Part shown: positions 9,790 to 19,922 of the stretch, in pieces
How positions within the stretch are numbered: the stretch's first letter is position 1
How the letters are laid out: each line of letters starts with the position of its first letter
NCBI GenBank assembly: GCA_024684455.1
Contig: JAIKWU010000079.1
Location: 62,001 to 126,000, forward strand
Direction: 5' to 3'
DNA from: Bacteroidaceae bacterium
Lineage (GTDB): Bacteria > Bacteroidota > Bacteroidia > Bacteroidales > Bacteroidaceae
Length of the DNA: 64,000 nt
Program-made: the position numbers and the translations under genes
Notes under the pieces: generated by a model
Told to the model about the DNA's origin: nothing
The model's input: the letters and a program-made list of their open reading frames with translations, nothing else
Database searches by the model: none

Positions 9790-10219
9790 GTGGCACACTC
9801 GCATCGGCTACGCAGTCCAAACCAGCCTCCTTCACAGTGAAAACATACATGAACTTCGGAGCAAAGTTATCCCTTCCGCAGACAAAACTCAAAATTTAAC
9901 TTAAATTTGTATAAATTTAATCAGAATTTGCATAAATTTAAGTTAAATTTCGCGAAATTTAACTTAAATTTTGAGTTTCATCTACGGAGCGATGATGTAT
10001 CATCTGTGCCGAGCATTAGTTTGAACTTCGGAACGGCAACATTTGAGGTAGGCTTCCATGACAAGGGAAGTGCGGCAGTAGCATCACGGAGGTCAGCCGG
10101 CTCGGTTTTCAGACTTTTGCCCCACCAAAACCCACCTGTTATAAAACTCTGAAAATAGGCATTTTGAGTTATCAACATAGGGTGTCAATAAGTTTTTTGA
10201 AAATTATTTGCATGAAATG
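9790..10219. other. Intergenic region with AT-rich palindromes before the dcw cluster
   Basis: No convincing gene. It holds an AT-rich block (9891-9971) with near-repeats of AAATTTAACTTAAATTT, including a perfect 38-base palindrome at 9934-9971 centred on CG|CG. On the minus strand CAAAGTTA (9862-9869) is a possible -7 box. A 66-codon minus-strand frame (9978-10178) exists but has no family signature I can vouch for; I do not call it a gene. Confidence 0.6.
9934..9971. repeat. Perfect 38-base AT-rich palindrome
   Basis: The left arm 9934-9952 is the exact reverse complement of 9953-9971. The same 17-base core recurs at 9892-9908. It could extrude as a cruciform or form an RNA hairpin; no T run follows. 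Confidence 0.85.
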
Positions 10220-10249
10220 TGGGGAATTGTGGGGAAATTCGTATCTTTG
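10220..10249 (+). promoter_or_regulatory. dcw promoter with two MraZ-type boxes
   Basis: TGGGG at 10220-10224 and TGGGG at 10230-10234 are separated by exactly 5 bases, the TGGGN-N5-TGGGN arrangement bound by MraZ in studied bacteria. They stand just before TATCTTTG (10242-10249), a good -7 box, in the place where the -33 element should be; no TTTG is seen at proper spacing. This suggests autoregulation of the cluster by MraZ (inference). mraZ starts 64 bases downstream. Confidence 0.65.
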
Positions 10250-10313
10250 CACTCGATAAGGTGTCTTCTGACGCTTTCCGACGATTCATATTTGACATTT
10301 CACATTCATAACT

Positions 10314-10763
10314 ATGAGATTCATAGGTGATTACATAGCAAAAACGGACGCAAAGGGACGTGTATTCCTGCCGGCCCAACTTCGGAAGATGTTGGAGGCC
10401 GAGGGTGAGGAGCGCATGATTCTCCGCCCCGACCTGTTCCAGCCGTGCCTTGTGCTCTACCCCGAGAGCCTCTGGAACGAGATGCTCGACGAGATGCGCA
10501 GCCGCATGAACCGCTACAATGCCCAGCATCAGGCTATCCTGCGTCAGTTTGTCGCCGACGCCGAGGTGGTAGAACTGGACAGCAATGGCCGTTTCCTCAT
10601 GAACAAGCGCAAGTTGCAGCACGCTGGCATCACCCAGGAGGTGCGCTTCCTCGCCGTCGATGACCACATCGAGGTGTGGGACAAGATGCGCTGCGAAGAA
10701 ATGCTTTCGTCGGCCAACAACCTCGGCGAGCGATTGCAGGAGGTGATGGCCACACCCTCCTAA
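10314..10763 (+). CDS. mraZ: Transcriptional regulator MraZ
   Basis: 149 residues, the usual MraZ length. Two SpoVT/AbrB-like halves are visible: a DAKGR motif followed by LPAQLRK near residues 12-24, and LDSNGRFLMNK near residues 84-94. MraZ is a ring-forming DNA-binding protein that controls the division and cell-wall cluster it heads and binds TGGGN repeats; two such repeats are present upstream at 10220-10234. It is the first gene of the 16-kb dcw cluster and is followed after 30 bases by rsmH. The start MRFIGDYIAK is the natural family start. Confidence 0.97.
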   Translation: MRFIGDYIAKTDAKGRVFLPAQLRKMLEAEGEERMILRPDLFQPCLVLYPESLWNEMLDEMRSRMNRYNAQHQAILRQFVADAEVVELDSNGRFLMNKRKLQHAGITQEVRFLAVDDHIEVWDKMRCEEMLSSANNLGERLQEVMATPS

Positions 10764-10793
10764 AGTCCTTAACGACCTTAAAGTCCTCAAGCA

Positions 10794-11729
10794 ATGGAAG
10801 CCAACATGACATACCACACCCCCGTGCTGCTCACGGAGAGCATCGACGGACTGGACATCCGCCCAGGCGGCGTGTATGTCGATGTGACGTTTGGAGGTGG
10901 AGGTCACAGCCGTGAGATTATGCGCCGACTGAACAACGGCGGACGTCTGTACGCCTTCGACCAGGACGAGGACGCTTACGAACACTATAAGTATCAGGTA
11001 GAGGACGAATGCTTCGACGAGGTGCGTTTCACCTTCGTGCGCAGCAACTTCCGCTATCTGAAGAACTTTCTGCGCTACTATCGCGAGTCGCAGGCCGACG
11101 GTATCCTGGCCGACCTCGGCGTGTCGTCGCACCACTTCGACGAAAGCCGCCGCGGGTTCTCTTTCCGTTTCGACGGTCCGCTTGACATGCGGATGAACCA
11201 GTGTGCAGGCAAGACTGCCGCCGACATCGTCAACACGTATGACGAACGCCAACTGTCCGACATCCTCTATCTGTATGGCGAACTGAAGCAGAGCCGACGC
11301 CTGGCTGCCGCCATCGTGCAGGCACGTCGCCAAAAACCGCTGGAGACGATTCAGGACCTGCGCACCGTCGTCGAGCCGTTTTGCGGCCGCGACCGCGAAA
11401 AGAAGGATATGGCGAAGGTGTTCCAGGCACTGCGCATCGAGGTCAATCAGGAGATGGACGCCCTGCGCGAAATGCTGCAACAGGCCACGGAGATGCTGCG
11501 TCCAGGCGGCCGCCTGAGCATCATCACCTACCACTCGCTCGAAGACCGCATCGTGAAGAACCTCATGAAGACGGGCAACTGCGAAGGACATGAGGACAAG
11601 GACTTCTTCGGCCGCGTATCGACGCCCTTCCGCCTCATCAACAGCCGCGTCATCACGCCGTCGGCAGAGGAACTGGAACGCAATCCCCGCAGCCGTAGTG
11701 CCAAACTCCGCATTGCCGAGCGCATCTGA
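10794..11729 (+). CDS. rsmH: 16S rRNA (cytosine(1402)-N(4))-methyltransferase
   Basis: 311 residues. It shows the family N-terminus (YHTPVLLTESID) and the S-adenosylmethionine motif DVTFGGGGHS near residue 27, then ILADLGVSSHHFD and the conserved LSIITYHSLEDR near 240. The enzyme methylates C1402 of 16S rRNA in the cytosol. It normally sits second in dcw clusters, as here. The start could be 10794 or the ATG four codons later (10806); I keep the first. ftsL follows after 32 bases. Confidence 0.96.
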   Translation: MEANMTYHTPVLLTESIDGLDIRPGGVYVDVTFGGGGHSREIMRRLNNGGRLYAFDQDEDAYEHYKYQVEDECFDEVRFTFVRSNFRYLKNFLRYYRESQADGILADLGVSSHHFDESRRGFSFRFDGPLDMRMNQCAGKTAADIVNTYDERQLSDILYLYGELKQSRRLAAAIVQARRQKPLETIQDLRTVVEPFCGRDREKKDMAKVFQALRIEVNQEMDALREMLQQATEMLRPGGRLSIITYHSLEDRIVKNLMKTGNCEGHEDKDFFGRVSTPFRLINSRVITPSAEELERNPRSRSAKLRIAERI

Positions 11730-11761
11730 CCTACATTCACCCCATCCCACACATTCATCCC

Positions 11762-12241
11762 ATGAAGAAGAAAACCATCATAGAAGACGAAGAACCCATC
11801 GTCCCCAAAGAAGAACCTGTAGAAACACAGGCAGAGAGCGACGGTGAACCCACAGCCGAAGAGAAAGAACTGAGCGATGCCGTCGAACGCTACGTGTCGG
11901 ACGAAGACGAAGATGACCTCGGCGAAATCTCGTTCAAGAGCATCCTTGGCGGCGACTTGCTGCAAAGCCGTTTCTTCCGCCGCCAAGTCATGTTCATTGT
12001 CTTCGTCGCAGTCCTGCTGCTCGTCTATACTGGCAACCGCTACTCCAGCCAGCAGGATATCATCACCATCGACAGCCTGAAGGTGCGGCTGCAGCAGGAA
12101 CGCTATAACGTGCTCACACAAAGCAGCGAACTGCTCAACCTGAGCCGCCAGTCGAACATCGAACAGCAACTGCGCCTGTTTGGCGATAGTGCGCTCGCCA
12201 ATCCAACCACACCTCCCTACGAGATTGAAGTGAAGAAGTAA
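11762..12241 (+). CDS. ftsL: FtsL-like division protein
   Basis: 159 residues: a very acidic cytoplasmic N-terminus (residues 1-75, rich in Glu and Asp), one membrane segment (about 80-97), then a short periplasmic coiled coil. This bitopic build and the position between rsmH and ftsI identify it as FtsL, which forms a complex with FtsB and FtsQ and helps activate FtsWI. FtsL is poorly conserved in sequence, so the call rests on topology and context. The acidic N-terminus is longer than the short tail of E. coli FtsL. It ends 2 bases before ftsI. Confidence 0.85.
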   Translation: MKKKTIIEDEEPIVPKEEPVETQAESDGEPTAEEKELSDAVERYVSDEDEDDLGEISFKSILGGDLLQSRFFRRQVMFIVFVAVLLLVYTGNRYSSQQDIITIDSLKVRLQQERYNVLTQSSELLNLSRQSNIEQQLRLFGDSALANPTTPPYEIEVKK

Positions 12242-12243
12242 GT

Positions 12244-14457
12244 ATGGCCAAGAAAGAGAAAAATACGAAAAAGACCGTCAGTTCGGGCAAGTTTCCCCTT
12301 GTCATCATCCCTATCATCCTGGTATGTCTCGGCATCCTTTACATGATGGTGAAGACGATGACCGTTGACCGCGAGAAGTGGGAACAGGTGCGCAAGGACA
12401 ACTTCGAGAAGGACAGCGTGGAACTGAAGCCCAACCGTGGCAACATCCTCTCGTCGGAAGGCGAACTGCTGGCCAGCAGCCTGCCCAACTACAAAGTGCG
12501 GTTTGACTTCGCCGCCTCGGTGACCATACCGATGGAGGTGGAGGAAGGCAGTGGAGAGAACAGACGCACGAAAACCAAGTACGTCACCCTCGACTCCATC
12601 CAGCGCGACTCGTGTATTTTGGCCAACCTGCCTGCCATCAGCAGCGGACTGGCCCGCATCTGTCCAGCCCTCGACTCGGCAGGCTACTACCTCCACCTCA
12701 ACGAAGGACTCACGCAGCACAAGCGGTACTACGACGTCTGCCCTGGGTACATTCTTAACTTCATCCAATACAACCAACTGCGCGAACTGCCCATCTTCAA
12801 CATCCGCAGGAAGTATGGCAGCGGCATCATCGTCGAGGAACGCAACAACCGCAAGAAGCCGTTCGGTTCGCTGGCTCGCCGTACGCTCGGCGAAATGTTC
12901 GGTGCCAAAGACAGCGCACGCAGCGGGCTGGAACTGGCTTACGACTCGCTGCTGCGCGGCGAAAGCGGTATGCTGCACCAGCGACGCATCCGCTCAAAGA
13001 ACGTGGAAATTGTCGATCAGGAACCCACGGACGGCTATGACCTAGTCAGCACCATCAACGTCTCTATGCAGGATATCTGCGAAACCGCCCTCAGGGAAAA
13101 ACTGCTGGAGGTGAACGCCGAATTTGGCGTGGTGGTTTTGCTTGAGACCAAAACCGGCGATGTCAAGGCGATTGTCAATCTCGCACGCGACAGCGTAAGC
13201 GGCAAATACTACGAAATGCGCAACTACGCACTTGCAGCACTCATGGAGCCTGGCTCAACCTTCAAGACGGCCTCCATCATGGTGGCTCTCGACGACGGAG
13301 AAATCAAACTTTCTGACAAGGTCGATACGGGGTGTGGCGTGTATAACATGCACGGTGCCAAGATGAAAGACTCGAACTGGGCGCGTGGCGGATGCGGTGT
13401 GTTGGACGTGACCTATGCCGTGGTGCGTTCGTCGAACATCGGTGTGAGCCGTCTCATCGACAGCCATTATCACGACAAGCCCGAGAAGTTTATCGAAGGT
13501 CTGAAGCGAGTAGGCATCGGTGCTCCGCTCGGTCTTCCTTTCTATGGCATGGCCGACCCGCGCATTTTCGGCCCTGAAAACAAGTCTTACTGGTCTGAAG
13601 TGGCACTGCCTTGGATGTCAATTGGCTATGGCACACAGATTCCTCCCATCTCGACGGTCACTTTCTACAACGCCATCGCCAACAATGGCAAGATGGTGCG
13701 CCCGCGTTTTGTCAAAGGTATCTCGAAGAACGGTGAGATGGTGCGCGAATTCCCTGTCGAGGTCATCAAGGAGCAGATTTGCAAACCTGAGACCCTGAAA
13801 GAGATTCAGGGTATTCTATACAAAGTGGTGAACGACAAGAAGTTTGGCACAGGCAAACGTGCGGCCAGCAAGCATTTCAGCGTCAGCGGAAAGACGGGTA
13901 CGGCACAGGTGGCGGTCGGTGGCGGTTATCACAACGGCCGCACAGAACACCTTGTCAGTTTCTGCGGTTTCTATCCTTCAGAAAATCCGCAATACACCTG
14001 CATCGTTGCCATTCGCACAGCCGCCGGTGGTGTGTCGGGCGGAGGCACGGCCGGTACCGTGTTTGCCAAAATTGCCGAGCGTGTCTATTCAAAGAATGTG
14101 ACCACCGACATCCGTCGTGCAGCCGACTCGCTGTCCATCTTCGTACCAGGTGTGAAGGACGGCGACATGACTGCCACCACCACACTGCTCAAACAGATGA
14201 ACATCCCTTATACGGGTGAAGGTGCGCAGTGGGGCCGTGCCACTCATGACACAGAAGGAGTGACCTTTGAGCCCATTGCAAACGACTCTGCCGTGATGCC
14301 CGACCTGACCGGCATGGGTGCCCGCGATGCAGTCTTTGCCATCGAGAGCCGAGGCATGAGGGCCCGCATTCACGGCTTCGGACGTGTGAAGAGCCAGAGT
14401 CTGCCCTATGGCAGCAAGGTGCAGGAAGGAAAGGTCGTCACTTTGGAAATGAACTAA
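12244..14457 (+). CDS. ftsI: Penicillin-binding protein, septal transpeptidase FtsI
   Basis: 737 residues. One N-terminal membrane anchor (about 18-37), a pedestal domain, then the class B transpeptidase domain: the active-site Ser in GSTFK near residue 338, SSN near 396 and KTGT near 549. A PASTA domain closes the protein (about 680-737, [15 protein letters not shown]). It cross-links septal peptidoglycan in partnership with FtsW, which lies further down the same cluster. All catalytic motifs are intact. It follows ftsL by 2 bases. Confidence 0.97.
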   Translation: MAKKEKNTKKTVSSGKFPLVIIPIILVCLGILYMMVKTMTVDREKWEQVRKDNFEKDSVELKPNRGNILSSEGELLASSLPNYKVRFDFAASVTIPMEVEEGSGENRRTKTKYVTLDSIQRDSCILANLPAISSGLARICPALDSAGYYLHLNEGLTQHKRYYDVCPGYILNFIQYNQLRELPIFNIRRKYGSGIIVEERNNRKKPFGSLARRTLGEMFGAKDSARSGLELAYDSLLRGESGMLHQRRIRSKNVEIVDQEPTDGYDLVSTINVSMQDICETALREKLLEVNAEFGVVVLLETKTGDVKAIVNLARDSVSGKYYEMRNYALAALMEPGSTFKTASIMVALDDGEIKLSDKVDTGCGVYNMHGAKMKDSNWARGGCGVLDVTYAVVRSSNIGVSRLIDSHYHDKPEKFIEGLKRVGIGAPLGLPFYGMADPRIFGPENKSYWSEVALPWMSIGYGTQIPPISTVTFYNAIANNGKMVRPRFVKGISKNGEMVREFPVEVIKEQICKPETLKEIQGILYKVVNDKKFGTGKRAASKHFSVSGKTGTAQVAVGGGYHNGRTEHLVSFCGFYPSENPQYTCIVAIRTAAGGVSGGGTAGTVFAKIAERVYSKNVTTDIRRAADSLSIFVPGVKDGDMTATTTLLKQMNIPYTGEGAQWGRATHDTEGVTFEPIANDSAVMPDLTGMGARDAVFAIESRGMRARIHGFGRVKSQSLPYGSKVQEGKVVTLEMN

Positions 14458-14476
14458 AACAAGAAATACGATACTG

Positions 14477-15922
14477 ATGAAATTAAAGAATTTGACAGAA
14501 CGGGTCCCGCTGCTCGAAGTGCAGGGCAGCCAGGACGCTTACATAAGCGGCGTGAGCATCGACTCCCGACGTGTCGCCGAGGGACATCTGTTCGTAGCCG
14601 TTCGCGGCACACAGGCCGACGGCCACCGCTTCATACCGAAGGCTATAGAACAGGGTGCCACAGCCATCGTCTGCGAGGAAATACCTGAGGAAAAAGCCGA
14701 AGGTGTGACCTATCTGAAGGTGGAATGCTCGGAGCAGGTGGTCGGCCAACTGGCATCCAACTTCTATGGACGTCCATCGGAGGAATTGCGACTGGTCGGC
14801 GTGACTGGCACGAATGGCAAGACGACCATCGCGACCGTGCTTTACAACCTGATGCGCCGCATGGGCCATCGTGTCGGACTGCTTTCGACCGTTTGTAACT
14901 ACATCGACGACGAGGCTGTGCCGACCGACCACACGACGCCCGACCCCATCACGCTCAATGCCCTGCTACGCCGCATGGTCGATGCAGGCTGCGACCTTTG
15001 CTTCATGGAGGTCAGTTCGCACAGCGTGGTGCAAAACCGTATCGGCGGCCTCACATTTACAGGAGGCATCTTCACCAACCTCACACGCGACCATCTGGAC
15101 TACCACAAGACATTTGAGAACTATCTCCATGCCAAGCAGCAGTTCTTCGACCGTCTGCCTGCCGAAGCCTTTGCCATTACCAACAAGGACGACAAGAACG
15201 GCATGGTCATGGTGCAGAACACCCGCGCTAAGGTCTACACCTACAGCATTCAAGGCATGGCCGACTTCAAGGCAAAAATCATCGAGAGCCACTTCGAAGG
15301 CATGTACCTCGAAATCGACGGACAAGAGGTAGGCGTACACTTCGTCGGACGTTTCAACGTTTCAAACCTGCTCGCCGTCTATGCTGCTGCCCGTCTGCTG
15401 GGCGGAGACAAGATGACCACACTCGTCACACTGAGTGAGATGCGTCCCGTCAGCGGTCGCTTTGAAGCCCTGCGCTCACCCGACGGCTACACGGCCATCG
15501 TCGATTATGCACACACACCCGATGCACTGGAAAATGTGCTGCGTGCCATTCACGGCGTATTGGAAGGCCGCGGACGTGTCATCACCGTATGCGGTGCCGG
15601 TGGCAACCGCGACAAGGGCAAGCGTCCGCTCATGGCACAGGAGGCCATCCGACAGAGCGACCTCGTGCTACTGACGAGCGACAACCCTCGTGATGAGGAG
15701 CCGCAGGCCATCATCGACGACATGTTGGCAGGTCTTGACCAGGAACAGCAGCGTAATGTCATTACCATCGTTGACCGCCGCGAAGCGATCCGCACCGCCT
15801 GCCGCATGGCGCAAAAGGGCGATGTGATTCTCGTTGCAGGCAAGGGCCATGAGGACTATCAAGAAGTCAAGGGCGTGAAACACCACTTTGATGACAAAGA
15901 AGAACTACGCGCTGCCTTTTAA
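14477..15922 (+). CDS. murE: UDP-MurNAc-tripeptide synthetase MurE
   Basis: 481 residues with the Mur ligase order: a small N-terminal domain, the ATP loop GTNGKTT near residue 111 and the C-terminal ligase domain. The DNPR motif near residue 403 is the signature of MurE enzymes that add meso-diaminopimelate, so the peptidoglycan is probably of the mDAP type. It acts in the cytosol on UDP-MurNAc-L-Ala-D-Glu. After the stop comes a short heptamer doublet (TTTTAAC twice, 15917-15930) before mraY. Confidence 0.96.
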   Translation: MKLKNLTERVPLLEVQGSQDAYISGVSIDSRRVAEGHLFVAVRGTQADGHRFIPKAIEQGATAIVCEEIPEEKAEGVTYLKVECSEQVVGQLASNFYGRPSEELRLVGVTGTNGKTTIATVLYNLMRRMGHRVGLLSTVCNYIDDEAVPTDHTTPDPITLNALLRRMVDAGCDLCFMEVSSHSVVQNRIGGLTFTGGIFTNLTRDHLDYHKTFENYLHAKQQFFDRLPAEAFAITNKDDKNGMVMVQNTRAKVYTYSIQGMADFKAKIIESHFEGMYLEIDGQEVGVHFVGRFNVSNLLAVYAAARLLGGDKMTTLVTLSEMRPVSGRFEALRSPDGYTAIVDYAHTPDALENVLRAIHGVLEGRGRVITVCGAGGNRDKGKRPLMAQEAIRQSDLVLLTSDNPRDEEPQAIIDDMLAGLDQEQQRNVITIVDRREAIRTACRMAQKGDVILVAGKGHEDYQEVKGVKHHFDDKEELRAAF

Positions 15923-15944
15923 CTTTTAACCATCACTTCACAAC

Positions 15945-17210
15945 ATGTTTTACCATCTTTCACAATATCTCCAACAGTTCGATATCCCTGGTATGGGAAT
16001 GTTGCCCTATGTGTCTTTCCGCTCCCTCATGGCACTGATGATTTCGCTGATAGTGTCCATGTGGATGGGTAAAAGTTTCATCACCTACATGAAGCGCAAA
16101 CGTCACCTCGAAAAGGCACGTGACGCTCAGATAGACCCCTATGGCGTGAAGAAAATCGGCGTGCCCTCGATGGGTGGTATCGTCATCATTACCGCCATTG
16201 TTGTCCCCGTGTTGCTGTTCAGCAACTTCGACAACATCTACACCAACCTGTTGCTGGTGACAACCCTCTGGTTCGGGCTGCTGGGCTTTCTCGATGACCG
16301 CATCAAACTACGCGGCAACAAAGACGGGCTTGCGCCTCGCTGGAAATTGTTCGGACAGTTCGCACTCGGTGCCTTCGTCGGCGTCGCCCTCTGGCTCAGT
16401 CCACAGGCCGTCGTACACGAAGATGTAAAGAAAGAGGTCGTAAACAAAGAAGTGGTCTATCAGAAGAGTGAGGCCCGCAAATCGACTGTAACGACAGTGC
16501 CTTTCTTCAAGAACAACAACATCGACTACTATGAAGTGTTCGGTTTTCTGCCAGACGGAATGCCCAAGCGTGTGTTGGCATGGGTGTTCTTCGTGCTTGT
16601 GACGACATTCGTCATCATGGCCGTCTCAAACGGGGCCAACCTCAACGACGGCATGGACGGCATGTGTGCAGGCAACAGTGCCATCATTGGTACAGCCCTG
16701 GGCATCCTCGCCTATGCCTCGGGCCACATCGACTTCGCCTCCTACCTGAACGTCATGTATATCCCTGGCACAGAAGAGATTGTCGTGTTTATTTGCGCCT
16801 TTGTCGGTGCGCTCATCGGTTTCCTGTGGTACAATGCCTTCCCTGCGAAGGTGTTCATGGGCGACACGGGCAGTCTTGCCATTGGCGGCATCATCGCCGT
16901 GACCGCCGTTATCATTCATAAGGAACTGCTGCTGCCCATTCTCTGCGGCATCTTCCTCGTCGAGAGCGTCAGTGTCATGCTTCAGACCTCGTATGCCAAG
17001 TACGGAAACAAGCGCGGCAAGAAGTTGAGAGTGTTCAAACGCGCACCCTTCCACGACCATTTCCGCGTGTTGCAAAGCGACATGACCGCCGACAGGTACC
17101 TGATCAAGAAACCTGCCACCGTACTGCACGAGAACATGATTACGCTGCGCTTCTGGATTGTCAGCATCCTGCTCGCAGCATTCACCATCATCACACTGAA
17201 AATCAGATAA
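15945..17210 (+). CDS. mraY: Phospho-MurNAc-pentapeptide transferase MraY
   Basis: 421 residues with about ten membrane segments. It contains the family motifs FLDDR with RGNKDG (residues 111-128), NDGMDGM near 234 and FMGDTGSLA near 305, with the catalytic Asp residues in place. It transfers phospho-MurNAc-pentapeptide to undecaprenyl phosphate to give lipid I. Compared with the roughly 360 residues of E. coli MraY there is an insertion after the fourth segment (about 160-190, charged, VKKEVVNKEVVY), a feature I associate with Bacteroidetes enzymes. murD follows after 3 bases. Confidence 0.96.
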   Translation: MFYHLSQYLQQFDIPGMGMLPYVSFRSLMALMISLIVSMWMGKSFITYMKRKRHLEKARDAQIDPYGVKKIGVPSMGGIVIITAIVVPVLLFSNFDNIYTNLLLVTTLWFGLLGFLDDRIKLRGNKDGLAPRWKLFGQFALGAFVGVALWLSPQAVVHEDVKKEVVNKEVVYQKSEARKSTVTTVPFFKNNNIDYYEVFGFLPDGMPKRVLAWVFFVLVTTFVIMAVSNGANLNDGMDGMCAGNSAIIGTALGILAYASGHIDFASYLNVMYIPGTEEIVVFICAFVGALIGFLWYNAFPAKVFMGDTGSLAIGGIIAVTAVIIHKELLLPILCGIFLVESVSVMLQTSYAKYGNKRGKKLRVFKRAPFHDHFRVLQSDMTADRYLIKKPATVLHENMITLRFWIVSILLAAFTIITLKIR

Positions 17211-17213
17211 AAT

Positions 17214-18545
17214 ATGAAAAGAATAGTAGTTTTAGGTGCGGCTGAAAGCGGTGCTGGTGCGGCTGTACTGGCAAAGCAGAAGGGATTCGACGTATTCGTG
17301 TCGGATATGTCTGCCATCAAGGACAAGTATAAAGTGCTGCTCGACCAACACGGCATCGAATGGGAAGAAGGCCAGCATACGGAGGCAAAAATCCTCTCAG
17401 CCGATGAAGTCATCAAGAGCCCTGGCATCCCCGACACGGCACCGATCATACAGAAACTGCGTGCGCAGAACACGCACATCATCAGCGAAATCGAGTTTGC
17501 AGGACGCTACACCGATGCCAAGATGATTTGCATCACCGGCTCGAACGGCAAGACCACGACGACCTCGCTCATCTACCACATCCTCAAGGGTGCTGGCTAC
17601 AACGTCGGACTGGCTGGTAACATTGGCCGCAGCCTTGCCCTTCAGGTGGCCGAGGAGCACTTCGACTACTATGTCATCGAACTGTCGTCGTTCCAACTCG
17701 ACAACATGTACGACTTCCGTGCCGACATCGCCGTGCTTATGAATATCACGCCCGACCACCTGGACCGCTACGACTTCAAGATGCAAAACTACGTCGATTC
17801 GAAGATGCGCATCACACGCAACCAGACGGCCGACGACGCCTTTATCTTCTGGAACGACGACCCCATCGTCAAGCGCGAACTGGAAAAGTACGACTTGAAG
17901 GCTCAACTCTATCCCTTCTCTGAGTTCCACGAAACGGATGCCATTGCCTACATTGAGGACGAGGAATACATCATCGAACGTCCTACGCCCTTCAACATGG
18001 AGCAGGAAGAACTGGCTCTCACGGGCAAACACAACCTTTACAACTCCCTTGCGGCAGGCATCACGGCCGATATTGCCGGTGTGTCGAAAGAAGAAATACG
18101 CCGTGGACTGATGAGTTTTACGGGCGTGGAACATCGTCTGGAGAAGGCAGGACGGGTGCGTGGCGTCGATTATGTCAACGATTCGAAAGCCACCAATGTC
18201 GATGCGTGCTGGTATGCACTCGAGAGCATGAAACAGCCAACCGTGCTCATCCTCGGTGGCGTCGATAAAGGCAACGACTACAGCCAACTGTACGAACTGG
18301 TTGAGAAGAAGTGCAAGGGCCTTGTCTTTCTCGGTGTTGACAACCAGAAACTGCACGACGCATTCGATCGCTTCGGTCTCCCCTGCGTCGATGTGCGTTC
18401 GATGAAGGACTGTGTCAGTGCCTGTGCCCAGATGGCTCAGCCTGGCGATTGCGTGCTGCTAAGTCCTTGCTGCGCAAGTTTCGACCTTTTCAAGAACATG
18501 GAAGATCGAGGCGACCAATTCAAAGACTGCGTTAAGAACCTCTGA
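17214..18545 (+). CDS. murD: UDP-MurNAc-L-alanine:D-glutamate ligase MurD
   Basis: 443 residues. Rossmann-like N-terminus (VVLGAAESGAGAAVLA), the ATP loop GSNGKTTTT near residue 109, ELSSFQLD near 158, and the C-terminal motif NDSKATN near 322 that is typical of MurD. It adds D-Glu to UDP-MurNAc-L-Ala in the cytosol. It begins 3 bases after mraY and ends 4 bases before ftsW, so translation is probably coupled. Confidence 0.96.
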   Translation: MKRIVVLGAAESGAGAAVLAKQKGFDVFVSDMSAIKDKYKVLLDQHGIEWEEGQHTEAKILSADEVIKSPGIPDTAPIIQKLRAQNTHIISEIEFAGRYTDAKMICITGSNGKTTTTSLIYHILKGAGYNVGLAGNIGRSLALQVAEEHFDYYVIELSSFQLDNMYDFRADIAVLMNITPDHLDRYDFKMQNYVDSKMRITRNQTADDAFIFWNDDPIVKRELEKYDLKAQLYPFSEFHETDAIAYIEDEEYIIERPTPFNMEQEELALTGKHNLYNSLAAGITADIAGVSKEEIRRGLMSFTGVEHRLEKAGRVRGVDYVNDSKATNVDACWYALESMKQPTVLILGGVDKGNDYSQLYELVEKKCKGLVFLGVDNQKLHDAFDRFGLPCVDVRSMKDCVSACAQMAQPGDCVLLSPCCASFDLFKNMEDRGDQFKDCVKNL

Positions 18546-18549
18546 AATT

Positions 18550-19845
18550 ATGGGTAAGAAAATCTCTGATTTCCTCAGCATCAACGTCTTCAAGGGCGAC
18601 ATGGGCATTTGGATGATTTATTTCCTCCTGTGCATCGTGTCGTTGGTGGAGATATACAGCGCGGGCAGCAACTTGACGTTCAAGAGTGGTAACCACTGGG
18701 AACCGTTGGTCAATCAAGCCTTCTTCCTCTCAGTGGGCTTCCTGATCATCCTTGCGATGAACAGCATTCCCTGCAAATACTTCAAGTTGATTCCGGTGCT
18801 GGGCTTACCCATTGCCGCCATCCTGCTGGGATGGCTGCTGATTCAGCAGAAGGCTCTCAACGACGCAGCCCGCTGGATTGACATTTTCGGCATTAAGTTT
18901 CAGCCTTCGGAACTGGCAAAGTCGATGCTCATCCTCTCCGTCGCCGTCATCATGGCGAAGGTGAACCAGCGCAAATTGCTGCCCGACACGGGAGCCAACC
19001 GCGAGACCAACCGTATGAACATGCGCCGTGCTTTCTATCATGCAGGCGTGCGCATCCTCATCATCTGCGGACTCATCTTGCCTGAGAACTTCTCGACTGC
19101 CGCCATGCTGTTCCTTGTGATGTGCGTCATGATGTACATTGCCAACACGCCGTGGCGTTATCTGATCAAGACCTTCTTTGCTTTGGCCCTGTTCGGAGCT
19201 TTGGCTGTCACCGTCATCATGCAAATCCCCGACGAGGCTCTCGAAGGAAACGGACGTGTGCTGACCTGGAAACACCGCATAGAACGTAAAATCCTGCACA
19301 TCAGCAACGACAATCAAGAAGACGCCTACGACATGGCGGAAAACTGGCAGGAGAACACTTCGCACATCGCCATTGCCAACTCCAACGTGATTGGCCTCGG
19401 TGTGGGCAACTCGGTTGAACGCGACTTCCTGCCACACGCCGAGAGCGACTTCATCTACAGCATCATTGTCGAAGAGACAGGAGTCATCGGCGGCGTCTTC
19501 GTCATGATGCTCTACGTCACCCTGCTTGTCCGAGCGTGGCGCATCGCACGCAAGTGTGACAAATACTTCCCTGCCTTCCTGGTCGTCGGGCTCAGCCTGA
19601 TGCTGGTAGTGCAGGCACTAGTCAACATGGCAGTGGCCGTGGGACTTGCTCCCGTCACGGGTCAGACGCTTCCACTCATCAGCCACGGCGGCACGTCCAT
19701 CCTCATCACTAGTTTCAACATCGGCATGATTCTGAGCGTCAGCCGCTATGCACAAAAAGTGGAGGCACGCCAGAAGGAGGAAGAAGAAAACGCCGCTTTG
19801 GAAACAATAGATGCCGAGTTCGGCAGCGCAGAGGGCATGGACTGA
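18550..19845 (+). CDS. ftsW: Septal peptidoglycan polymerase FtsW
   Basis: 431 residues, a SEDS-family membrane protein with about ten segments. Visible family motifs: FQPSELAK near residue 117, the periplasmic loop with ENWQ, and PLISHGGTS near 375. With FtsI it polymerises septal glycan strands. The C-terminus is a short charged tail. Downstream there are 77 bases holding a promoter before murG. Confidence 0.95.
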   Translation: MGKKISDFLSINVFKGDMGIWMIYFLLCIVSLVEIYSAGSNLTFKSGNHWEPLVNQAFFLSVGFLIILAMNSIPCKYFKLIPVLGLPIAAILLGWLLIQQKALNDAARWIDIFGIKFQPSELAKSMLILSVAVIMAKVNQRKLLPDTGANRETNRMNMRRAFYHAGVRILIICGLILPENFSTAAMLFLVMCVMMYIANTPWRYLIKTFFALALFGALAVTVIMQIPDEALEGNGRVLTWKHRIERKILHISNDNQEDAYDMAENWQENTSHIAIANSNVIGLGVGNSVERDFLPHAESDFIYSIIVEETGVIGGVFVMMLYVTLLVRAWRIARKCDKYFPAFLVVGLSLMLVVQALVNMAVAVGLAPVTGQTLPLISHGGTSILITSFNIGMILSVSRYAQKVEARQKEEEENAALETIDAEFGSAEGMD

Positions 19846-19863
19846 TGTTTTTCGGCAAAAAAC

Positions 19864-19894
19864 TTGCTGAAAATCACGATTTTTTGTATTTTTG
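19864..19894 (+). promoter_or_regulatory. Internal promoter between ftsW and murG
   Basis: TTG at 19864-19866, a 20-base spacer, then TATTTTTG at 19887-19894: a good match to the Bacteroidetes -33/-7 pattern. It would let murG-murC-ftsQ-ftsA-ftsZ be made separately from the upstream half of the cluster. Confidence 0.65.
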
Positions 19895-19922
19895 CAGATA
19901 AAGAACAAGAAACCTTCAAGAT

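Noticed and set aside
10169..10177. TTATCAACA, similar to a DnaA box
   Set aside because: Single copy, no cluster, no DUE and no dnaA or dnaN nearby; not an origin.
9978..10178. 66-codon minus-strand frame before mraZ
   Set aside because: Might be part of a dispersed Prevotella repeat, but no start signal or domain supports a gene; needs a genome search to decide.
10185..11750. 521-codon open frame on the minus strand opposite mraZ and rsmH
   Set aside because: Composition is that of a mirror frame of strongly biased genes; both plus-strand genes are certain, and no family motif is present.
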